From: Alkalihalobacillus sp. FSL W8-0930
GTDB lineage: Bacteria > Bacillota > Bacilli > Bacillales > Bacillaceae_D
Length of the DNA stretch: 64,000 nt
Assembly (NCBI GenBank): GCA_037965595.1
Contig: CP150183.1
Coordinates: 1,426,001-1,490,000, forward strand
Direction of reading: 5' to 3'
In this document: positions 26,780-33,215 of the stretch, one piece after another
Numbering within the stretch: position 1 is the first letter of the stretch
Layout: each line of letters begins with the position of its first letter
The notes under the pieces: generated by a model
Databases searched by the model: none
The model's input: the letters and a program-made list of their open reading frames with translations, nothing else
What the model was told of the DNA's origin: nothing
Made by a program: the position numbers and the translations under genes

Positions 26780-27524
26780 GTGGAAGCTGAAGAATGAAAT
26801 AACTGTACAAAGCAATAACAAGGCCGATCCATAAAAAGAGGGGAATAAAATCACCAATGACAATAATCCAAGCATAAAAAATAACTGGAAGTGTAATAGT
26901 ATGAGCGGCGATTTTCCATAAATGTACGTATGTAATAGATGGGTTACTCCTTTGCAAGAATCGACCGACAAATGCAAGAAGTGAAATACCCATAAAGGCT
27001 ACACCAATCATAACGCTTAGAATAATGATTGAAATGATTCCTAGCAGAATAGGTAGAAACGATTTAATGTCGGATAGTTGTTCCAGGATATCTGATGTTG
27101 TAAAAACGTCGTCTCCGAGTAACGTATAGGGGAGAGCTTGATTCACATTAGCCGTATGAAACACAACAGATTGTTCCTGCATGAGAATCGCTTGGGAATC
27201 CAACTGATCAACTGAAAGCTGATTATCAGGATCCATGATGAGTTGATTCGTTTGATGAAGTTCCACAACAGATGGAGTCGGTTCAATAGTAGTTTGAAGA
27301 AATCCTTCTCTAATCGTGAAATCAATATTTTGTTCGACTAATGCTTGTTCAATGTGTGTAATTCCTGACCAAATGGAGACACTTAAAACAAGACAATAGG
27401 GAATAAGAGCAATCAATATCGTGAAGCATACGTGTCCTAATATATGGATCGTCTGACGAAACCGAGAAGCAAGAATGGATTGCCTGTGATACATACTCTT
27501 TAAAAACCAAGTAAAAAAACGCAT
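26751..27524 (-). CDS. yqgB: DUF1189 membrane protein (YqgB-like)
   Basis: 257 residues. One membrane segment near residues 30-55, a 100-residue extracytoplasmic loop, and four more segments (about 155-250), ending in a basic tail. This matches the DUF1189 family; YqgB lies at the same place in B. subtilis, before sodA. Function unknown. GGAGAGGC lies just before ATG 27524. The symbol rests on position and family, not on a search. Confidence 0.75.
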   Translation of the reverse strand: MRFFTWFLKSMYHRQSILASRFRQTIHILGHVCFTILIALIPYCLVLSVSIWSGITHIEQALVEQNIDFTIREGFLQTTIEPTPSVVELHQTNQLIMDPDNQLSVDQLDSQAILMQEQSVVFHTANVNQALPYTLLGDDVFTTSDILEQLSDIKSFLPILLGIISIIILSVMIGVAFMGISLLAFVGRFLQRSNPSITYVHLWKIAAHTITLPVIFYAWIIVIGDFIPLFLWIGLVIALYSYFILQLPQKKKSRKTD

Positions 27525-27638
27525 GAAGCCTCTCCTGTTTCATTTTTATTTTTTATGATAGCGGAAGCGGATTCATTCAGCAATAGCAACACACAACGTT
27601 CACAAAAAAAGGCTTGTGAAATAGATAACTTGTACTCT

Positions 27639-27660
27639 TTTGTAAATTGTGGTTTACAAA
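27639..27660. promoter_or_regulatory. Palindrome in the phosphate transporter upstream region
   Basis: TTTGTAAA 27639-27646 and TTTACAAA 27653-27660 form a perfect 8-bp inverted repeat around a 6-base centre. TTGTAA inside it could be a -35 with TAATAT at 27665-27670 (18 bp), so this may be an operator on a promoter. No matching regulator is identified. Confidence 0.4.
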
Positions 27661-27746
27661 TAATTAATATATGTTTAATAATAGACACGTATGTGCGTGA
27701 TTCATGTCGAATAAACGTATGATGAAAGATGAAGGGATGAGATTGT

Positions 27747-29369
27747 GTGGATGTTCAATCGCTCGTATTTACGTTTCTTGGAGGCATAGGGATCTTTCTA
27801 TTTGCTGTAAAGTTTATGGGAGATGGTCTTCAAAAAGCGGCAGGCGACCGTTTGCGGGATTTGTTAGATAAGTTTACGTCAAATCCATTCATGGGTGTGT
27901 TAACAGGTATTCTTGTTACAGCAGCCATTCAAAGCAGTACAGGAACAACGGTTCTAACGATTGGCCTTGTTAATGCAGGGTTCATGACACTTAGACAAGC
28001 GATTGGTGTAATAATGGGTGCCAACATTGGTACCACAACAACAGCATTTATCATTAGTATTAACTTATCCGAGTATGCATTGCCAGTCATTGCTTTGGGT
28101 GCCTTTATGCTGTTCTTCTTTAAATCACCAAAGGTTACTAATATCGGACAAGTAGTGTTTGGTATTGGAGCTTTATTCTATGGACTAAAATTAATGGGAC
28201 AAGGATTAGCACCTTTAAGTGATATGCCAGCATTTGCTGAATGGACCGTAAGATTAAGTGAAAATCCATTGCTTGGGGTCCTAGTAGGAACTGTGTTAAC
28301 AGTTATTATTCAAAGTTCATCTGCAGCCATTGGAATTATTCAGCAGTTATATGCTCAAGGAGCTATTGATCTGACAGCGGCTTTACCTGTTTTATTTGGA
28401 GATAATATTGGTACAACGATCACTGCAGTGATTTCAGCCATCGGTGCAACCGTAGCTGCCCGAAGAGCTGCACTGACTCATGTAATCTTTAACTTACTTG
28501 GTACGGCAATCGTTTTGATTGTATTACGATACTTCCAGCAATTTATTGAATATCTTGCTGTTACCTTTAATTTAAATCCAATGATGCAAATAGCAACCGC
28601 ACATGGTGTATTCAACGTGGCCAACGTGATTATGCTATTCCCATTCATTGGAGTACTTGCTTGGATTGTAACGAAGCTTATTCCTGGTGAAGACGCGATC
28701 GTTGAATTCAAATCAAAACACCTTGATACTCGTTTCATTGGAAGCTCGCCTTCTATTGCACTAGGACAAGCACAACAGGAAGTATTGCGCATGGCGGAAT
28801 ACTCTTACGAAGGACTTGACCAGGCGGCACAGTATCTTGTATCAGGAGATAAAAAGCAAGCAGAGAAGACGGTTCAGTATGAAAATGCGATAAATAACTT
28901 AGACCGTGAAATTACGGATTACTTAATTCAAGTGTCATCTCAGTCCCTTTCTGACATGGATTCAAAAAAACACTCAACACTTCTAGATTCCATCCGTGAT
29001 ATTGAGCGAATCGGTGACCACATGGAAAACATTGTTGAATTAAAAGATTTCCAGAAATCAAATAAAGTATCGATGTCTGATACAGCAATATCTGATCTTA
29101 ACGAAATGTTTGAACTTACAAAAGAAACATTAAAAGCAGCCATTGATGCACTTGAGCATCATGATGTTGAAAAAGCTAAAGGTGTACTTGATAAAGAAGA
29201 ATTAATAGATAAGATGGAGAGACGTCTGAGAAAGCAACACATCGCTCGTATGAACGATGGAAGCTGTTCTGGTGGATCTGGAATCGTATTTGTTGATATC
29301 GTAAGTAACCTAGAGCGAATTGGTGATCACAGTGTGAACATCGCAGAAGCTGTAATTGGAGAATATTAA
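27747..29369 (+). CDS. Na/Pi cotransporter family protein with PhoU-like domain
   Basis: 540 residues. Two inverted Na/Pi-cotransporter repeats carry the QSS signatures (AAIQSSTGTTVLTIG near 62 and VIIQSSSAAIGII near 190) plus GANIGTTTTA and GDNIGTTITA. From about residue 340 on there is a cytoplasmic helical PhoU-like domain with two IERIGDH-type motifs (SIRDIERIGDHMENI, NLERIGDHSVNI). This is the NptA/YjbB type of phosphate transporter. It starts at GTG 27747, 8 bases after GAAGGGATGA. It stands alone. Confidence 0.93.
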   Translation: MDVQSLVFTFLGGIGIFLFAVKFMGDGLQKAAGDRLRDLLDKFTSNPFMGVLTGILVTAAIQSSTGTTVLTIGLVNAGFMTLRQAIGVIMGANIGTTTTAFIISINLSEYALPVIALGAFMLFFFKSPKVTNIGQVVFGIGALFYGLKLMGQGLAPLSDMPAFAEWTVRLSENPLLGVLVGTVLTVIIQSSSAAIGIIQQLYAQGAIDLTAALPVLFGDNIGTTITAVISAIGATVAARRAALTHVIFNLLGTAIVLIVLRYFQQFIEYLAVTFNLNPMMQIATAHGVFNVANVIMLFPFIGVLAWIVTKLIPGEDAIVEFKSKHLDTRFIGSSPSIALGQAQQEVLRMAEYSYEGLDQAAQYLVSGDKKQAEKTVQYENAINNLDREITDYLIQVSSQSLSDMDSKKHSTLLDSIRDIERIGDHMENIVELKDFQKSNKVSMSDTAISDLNEMFELTKETLKAAIDALEHHDVEKAKGVLDKEELIDKMERRLRKQHIARMNDGSCSGGSGIVFVDIVSNLERIGDHSVNIAEAVIGEY

Positions 29370-29378
29370 TTTCACTTT

Positions 29379-29415
29379 GTGCTGAGTAGGGGATTCCTCA
29401 TCTCAGCACTTTTTT
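29379..29415 (+). terminator. Terminator after the Na/Pi transporter
   Basis: GTGCTGAG 29379-29386 pairs with CTCAGCAC 29402-29409 and is followed by six T. Confidence 0.85.
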
Positions 29416-29512
29416 CTAAGGATGTGCTTGTCCGTCAAATAGGCATGTGGTAAAGTATTTCTTGCAGGTTTTAACCCTCGCAAAAAAAATAAAAACTTTT
29501 TTATAAAAAGTA

Positions 29513-29541
29513 TTGCGTGCTTTTAAATATCATGGTAAGAT
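29513..29541 (+). promoter_or_regulatory. Sigma-A promoter of the tRNA operon
   Basis: TTGCGT 29513-29518, a 17-bp spacer, TAAGAT 29536-29541 with an upstream TG (extended -10), and an A/T-rich upstream tract that resembles an UP element. It lies 27 bases before tRNA-Asn. Confidence 0.8.
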
Positions 29542-29567
29542 AGTTCTTGTCTTGAGGGACACAATGT

Positions 29568-29642
29568 TCCACAGTAGCTCAGTGGTAGAGCAATCGGCTG
29601 TTAACCGATCGGTCGTAGGTTCGAGTCCTACCTGTGGAGCCA
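29568..29642 (+). tRNA. tRNA-Asn (GTT)
   Basis: A 75-base cloverleaf with acceptor TCCACAG/CTGTGGA, anticodon GTT at 29600-29602, T loop TTCGAGT and an encoded CCA. First gene of a five-tRNA cluster. Confidence 0.97.
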
Positions 29643-29648
29643 TAATAT

Positions 29649-29725
29649 GGCGGTGTAGCTCAGCTGGCTAGAGCGTACGGTTCATACCCGTGAGGTCGGG
29701 GGTTCGATCCCCTCCGCCGCTACCA
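29649..29725 (+). tRNA. tRNA-Met (CAT), elongator
   Basis: 77 bases with an encoded CCA. The anticodon loop is TTCATAC. The start GGCGGTG and the D-arm match the elongator tRNA-Met of bacilli as I remember it, not the initiator (which begins CGCGG). The first acceptor pair is a G-T wobble. Confidence 0.92.
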
Positions 29726-29757
29726 TAATTACATAAGTTGGATTTGATGACTGACAT

Positions 29758-29834
29758 GGCGGTTGTGGCGAAGTGGTTAACGCACCGGATTGTGATTCCG
29801 GCATTCGTGGGTTCAATTCCCATCAGCCGCCCCA
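29758..29834 (+). tRNA. tRNA-His (GTG)
   Basis: The acceptor GCGGTTG/CAGCCGC is preceded by an encoded G(-1) at 29758 and followed by C73 and CCA, the hallmark of tRNA-His. Anticodon GTG at 29792-29794. Confidence 0.97.
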
Positions 29835-29838
29835 TCTT

Positions 29839-29912
29839 GGACCCTTAGCTCAGTTGGTTAGAGCACTCGGCTCATAACCGATCGGTCGTAGGTTCGAGTC
29901 CTACAGGGTCCA
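29839..29912 (+). tRNA. tRNA-Ile2 (CAT, lysidine-modified type)
   Basis: The acceptor is GGACCCT/AGGGTCC with A73; the anticodon loop CTCATAA holds CAT at 29873-29875. The body matches the bacillary tRNA-Ile that reads AUA after TilS converts C34 to lysidine, rather than a Met tRNA. No CCA is encoded (CTC follows A73), so the nucleotidyltransferase must add it. Confidence 0.88.
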
Positions 29913-29939
29913 CTCTTATCCGTACTTATCTTATATCCT

Positions 29940-30028
29940 GGAGGAATACCCAAGTCTGGCTGAAGGGATCGGTCTTGAAAACCGACAGGCGGGTCAAACC
30001 GCGCGGGGGTTCGAATCCCTCTTCCTCC
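29940..30028 (+). tRNA. tRNA-Ser (TGA)
   Basis: A long-variable-arm tRNA with acceptor GGAGGAA/TTCCTCC and anticodon loop CTTGAAA (TGA). The base after the acceptor stem is T (30029) followed by TCA, not the usual G73-CCA of serine tRNAs. It may still be functional after 3' processing, but the discriminator is atypical. Confidence 0.88.
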
Positions 30029-30038
30029 TTCAAAAACG

Positions 30039-30077
30039 AAAAACTCCGAACGCATTCACGCGTTCGGAGTTTTTTTT
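30039..30077 (+). terminator. Terminator of the tRNA operon
   Basis: AAAACTCCGAACG pairs with CGTTCGGAGTTTT around a short loop, followed by a long T run. It begins about 10 bases after tRNA-Ser. Confidence 0.92.
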
Positions 30078-30093
30078 GTGTGCAAAGGGAATT

Positions 30094-30575
30094 AAGAACA
30101 AAGGACGTGATATCCAGAACAATGAGATTTTTACTAAGAACAAAAGAGCTTTAACAAGAAGAGCGGACTGCGCATTCAGCTCGGGGCACATCCTACCAAG
30201 AAACAGGTGCTGATACCAAGAGAAAAGAAGCGGAAACCAAGCTTGAAGCCTTAATAGCAAGACCAAATTACCTGTTAACAAGAACATTGTGTGGAAAAGC
30301 AAGATCTCCAGCTCTGGCGAGGGATGGGTGAGGGAGACCAAGAATAAAGAGCTCCCAATCAAGAGCGATTAAATTTTTACCAAGAACCAAAGAGCCTTAA
30401 CAAGAAAAACGGACTACTCATCAAGCCTGGGGCACATCCCACCAAGAAACAGGTGCTGATACCAAGGAGAAAGAAGCGGATACCAAGCACAAGGCCTCAA
30501 TAGCAAGACCAAAATTCCTAATAACAAGAACCTTTAATAAGAGAACAAGAAGAACCTCAGCTCAAGCAAGAACTT
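30094..30575. repeat. Phased array of about 23 degenerate AAG-centred units, 20-21 bp apart
   Basis: This 849-bp gap (30029-30878) holds no gene. Within it the motif (A/C)(C/A/G)CAAGAA recurs with AAG beginning at 30094, (30115), 30136, 30156, (30177), 30198, 30218, 30239, 30259, 30280, 30301, 30340, 30361, 30382, 30402, 30423, 30444, 30464, 30485, 30505, 30526, 30547 and 30568; those in brackets are degenerate and one unit near 30320 is missing. Steps are always 20 or 21 bp (mean about 20.6). Units are typically AAGAAN(9-11) ending TNAYMAC or CC. Eight successive units from 30136 recur at exactly +246 bp (from 30382), with one stretch, AAACAGGTGCTGATACCAAG, identical. The 20/21 alternation rules out a protein repeat. 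30585-30829 after it holds only AT-rich DNA. Confidence 0.85.
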
Positions 30576-30789
30576 CAACTTTAAAAATAGGAATTTGCGG
30601 AATATCATGAAGCCTTCTCAAAATAACGCCACACCCCTCCAATTTAATTTTCATCCCCAAACAAAGACCACTTTCACCTCCGATAAAAACAATTCAAATG
30701 AATTCCACGTTTAATCATCTAATCCAAGTGGAAACTATATGTTTAGAACCGCTTTGAGGCAGAGTCGTTTCATTTGCATATATCCATTT

Positions 30790-30855
30790 TATTTGATAAC
30801 TTAAAATGGAAGACTTAAGAAACATTTATGTTTCAAAAGTTCTACTAATAGGTAC
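30790..30855 (+). promoter_or_regulatory. sodA upstream region with two inverted repeats and a sigma-B-like promoter
   Basis: TCCATTTTA and TAAAATGGA (about 30783-30810) and GAAACAT-TT-ATGTTTC (about 30819-30834) are two inverted repeats. GTTTCA 30830-30835, 14 bp, AGGTAC 30850-30855 resembles a sigma-B promoter (GTTTAA, 12-15 bp, GGGTAT). No clear sigma-A promoter is seen nearby. Confidence 0.35.
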
Positions 30856-30878
30856 TCATTTTAAGGAGGAGAATCAAC

Positions 30879-31487
30879 ATGGCATACGAATTACCACAAT
30901 TACCTTACGCAGCAAACGCACTTGAACCTCACATCGATGAGCAAACAATGAACATTCACCATGACAAGCACCACAATACTTATGTAACAAAGCTAAACGC
31001 AGCTCTTGAAGGTCATTCTGATCTTGCAAGCAAATCAGTGGACGAGCTAATCAGCGATCTTGATGCTCTACCTGAATCTGTTCGTATAGCAGTACGTAAC
31101 AACGGTGGCGGACACGCTAACCACACATTCTTCTGGGAGCTTCTAACTCCAGGTGGAAGCACTGCTCCAACTGGCGAGCTTGCTGACAAAATCACTGAAG
31201 AATTTGGCAGCTTTGACAAGTTCAAAGAAGAATTTGCTAATGCAGCAGCTAATCGTTTTGGATCTGGCTGGGCATGGCTAATCGTTGACGGTGGTAAGCT
31301 TGCTATTACAAGCACACCAAACCAAGATACACCTGTAATGGAAGGTAAGTCTCCTGTTATCGGTTTAGACGTTTGGGAGCACGCATACTACTTGAATTAT
31401 CAAAACCGTCGTCCTGACTACATTAACGCTTTCTGGAATGTAGTAAACTGGGATGTTGCTGCAAAGAACTACGAAGCAGCTAAATAA
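30879..31487 (+). CDS. sodA: Superoxide dismutase (Mn type)
   Basis: 202 residues, normal length. Metal ligands are H27, H82, D164 and H168 ([26 protein letters not shown]). GGHANH, GSGWAWL and D150 in NQDTP favour the manganese enzyme of bacilli, though Fe and Mn forms are hard to separate by eye. It removes superoxide in the cytoplasm. A strong AAGGAGGAG precedes ATG 30879. In B. subtilis sodA also precedes yqgE. Confidence 0.97.
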   Translation: MAYELPQLPYAANALEPHIDEQTMNIHHDKHHNTYVTKLNAALEGHSDLASKSVDELISDLDALPESVRIAVRNNGGGHANHTFFWELLTPGGSTAPTGELADKITEEFGSFDKFKEEFANAAANRFGSGWAWLIVDGGKLAITSTPNQDTPVMEGKSPVIGLDVWEHAYYLNYQNRRPDYINAFWNVVNWDVAAKNYEAAK

Positions 31488-31497
31488 GGTTAATTCG

Positions 31498-31530
31498 ACC
31501 ACCACACACTTGTTGTGTGGTGGTTTTTTT
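31498..31530 (+). terminator. Terminator after sodA
   Basis: ACCACCACACA 31498-31508 pairs with TGTGTGGTGGT 31514-31524, then T7. Confidence 0.92.
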
Positions 31531-31597
31531 GTTGTAAGCAAAACTTCCTGCATAACCCGAACCGAGAGTGACAAACTATCTCGGAGGGGGTGACTTC

Positions 31598-32890
31598 ATG
31601 CAGAGAAAAACCCTGAATCGTTTTATCGGTCAAATTGATCTTACACGGGACCTCGTCATGCTTCTAATTATTGGAGGATTGTATGCATTAAGCATTGCGC
31701 TCTCAAACACATTTGTGAATGTATACCTCTGGAAGCAGTCAGGTGAATTTCTCCATTTAGCTTTGTATAACTTAGCGGCTGTAATATGTCAGCCTATTGC
31801 TTTCTATTTGGCGGGTCGATTATCTAAGAAAATAGATCGAGTGTACGTGCTGCGTATTGGTGTGGCCGTCCTTTCACTATTTTATTTTTCTGTCCTCTTT
31901 ATTGGAGGAGGATCCATTCCAGCCATTTTACTTCTTGGGGCTCTGGTTGGGTTTGGACTCGGCTGCTACTGGCTCGCATTTAATGTATTAACCTTTGAAG
32001 TGACCGAGCCTGAAACAAGAGATTTCTTTAATGGATTTTTAGGATTACTTACTTCTTTTGCTGGTATGGTTGGTCCGCTTTCAGCGGGTGTAATTATTAC
32101 AGCGATGAACAAAACAACAGGATATCACGTGATTTTTAGCATCTCCTTATTTATTTTCATTATTGCCGTTTTCTTAAGCATGTCATTAAAAAAACGGCAT
32201 GCTACGGGTCAGTTTAATGTTGGGCGCATCTTAAAAGAAAAGAAGCTTAACCATGCATGGAGCAGAATTCTTTATGCTCATTTTTTCCAAGGAATACGAG
32301 AAGGAACGTTTGTGTTTGTGATCGTAGTTTGGGTCTATACCGTAACCAGTAGTGAACTGGCATTAGGTACGTATGGTTTAGTGACATCAGCAACACAACT
32401 AGTGGTGTACTACGCTGCGGGTAGATTAATTAAAGAAAAGCTTAGAAAAAAAGCCATTCTGCTTGGAGGACTACTGTTATATGGAGCGATCTTTTTAATT
32501 CTGTTTAACGTAACGTTTCCTAAATTGATTACGTACGGAATCATCATTTCGATTGCTTATCCTATCCTGCTTGTTCCGTATGTATCTCTAACATATGATG
32601 TGATTGGGAAAGCGTGGAAGGCTGCAGAAATGCGGGTAGAATATATGGTAGTCCGTGAATTGTACTTAAACTGTGGCAGAATCGTATCGGTTCTTGCGTT
32701 TATTGCAGCCATTTCTTTTTTCCCTGAAGCTAAATCCATTCCTATCCTGTTATTAATACTCGGCGCGGGACATGCATGTATTTATTGGTTTGTTCGTACG
32801 ATTTCATTCTCGAATCAGCCAACAAAACCAGCGCCAGGTCTTACCCCGCAAACAGAAGAAGAAGGGGGTACAGGAGGTTCAAACGCTTAA
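31598..32890 (+). CDS. yqgE: MFS transporter YqgE
   Basis: 430 residues from ATG 31598 behind GGAGGGGGTGA. About 12 membrane segments; the motif between helices 2 and 3 is AGRLSKKIDRVYVLRIG, and there is a basic central loop (SLKKRHATGQ). The C-terminus is a Pro/Thr/Glu/Gly tail (about 25 residues). Length and location between sodA and pbpA match YqgE of B. subtilis. The substrate is unknown. Confidence 0.87.
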   Translation: MQRKTLNRFIGQIDLTRDLVMLLIIGGLYALSIALSNTFVNVYLWKQSGEFLHLALYNLAAVICQPIAFYLAGRLSKKIDRVYVLRIGVAVLSLFYFSVLFIGGGSIPAILLLGALVGFGLGCYWLAFNVLTFEVTEPETRDFFNGFLGLLTSFAGMVGPLSAGVIITAMNKTTGYHVIFSISLFIFIIAVFLSMSLKKRHATGQFNVGRILKEKKLNHAWSRILYAHFFQGIREGTFVFVIVVWVYTVTSSELALGTYGLVTSATQLVVYYAAGRLIKEKLRKKAILLGGLLLYGAIFLILFNVTFPKLITYGIIISIAYPILLVPYVSLTYDVIGKAWKAAEMRVEYMVVRELYLNCGRIVSVLAFIAAISFFPEAKSIPILLLILGAGHACIYWFVRTISFSNQPTKPAPGLTPQTEEEGGTGGSNA

Positions 32891-32903
32891 GAAAGAACTT
32901 TCT

Positions 32904-32931
32904 TTAACACCAAGACTGACTATGATATAAT
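32904..32931 (+). promoter_or_regulatory. Sigma-A promoter of the 6S RNA
   Basis: TTAACA 32904-32909, 16 bp, then TGATATAAT with the consensus -10 at 32926-32931 (extended -10). Transcription should start near A32938. Confidence 0.85.
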
Positions 32932-32937
32932 TATTGT

Positions 32938-33122
32938 ATTCACCTGCCATGTCCGTGAGCTTCATTTTTGTTTTGAACCTTAATCAAGAAAAGGGAGCCT
33001 TACATCGAACTTTGGACAGTATGCCATTTATTGGACACTGAAAAAAGCTCTGCGGGCACCCACCTGCGAATAGTAGGTTCTTGAACGATGGGAGCAACGG
33101 CATCACGCGGGGAATCATCTTA
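32938..33122 (+). ncRNA. ssrS: 6S RNA
   Basis: About 185 bases with its own strong promoter. The 5' end ATTCACCTGC can pair with GCGGGGAAT near the 3' end (33107-33115) to form a closing stem. The 5' segment CATGTCCGTGAGC and the 3' segment ACGGCATCACGCGGGGAATC align with the ends of E. coli 6S RNA as I remember them (GATGTTCGCAAGC and CGGCATCTCGGAGATTC). GGGCACCCACCTGCG in the 3' half is also typical of Firmicute 6S. The RNA mimics an open promoter and binds SigA-holoenzyme in stationary phase. Exact ends are inferred. Confidence 0.82.
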
Positions 33123-33215
33123 ATAATTGTGACTAACTTGTGAATGCAGACACCCTAACTAAGGTGTCTATTGGTGTGTATACATAGAATGTTGTTTTTA
33201 AAAAGGAGAGATACG

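Noticed and set aside
29858-30055. 65-codon minus-strand frame with the phrase SGPCRTRTYDR
   Set aside because: It is the reverse complement of tRNA genes, a common false protein.
30030-30362. 110-codon minus-strand frame over the tRNA-Ser end and the phased array
   Set aside because: It runs through a tRNA terminator; its Leu/Phe-rich translation comes from the TTCTT cores. The second 246-bp copy has stops in the same frame, and 20/21-bp units would break any protein repeat.
30094-30575. CRISPR array
   Set aside because: Repeat cores are only about 7-8 bp, degenerate, every 20-21 bp, and no cas gene is in the window.
33148-33169. Terminator for the 6S RNA at the AGACACC/GGTGTCT hairpin
   Set aside because: The 7-bp stem lacks a T run and lies well after the expected RNA end, which has its own U-rich stretch.
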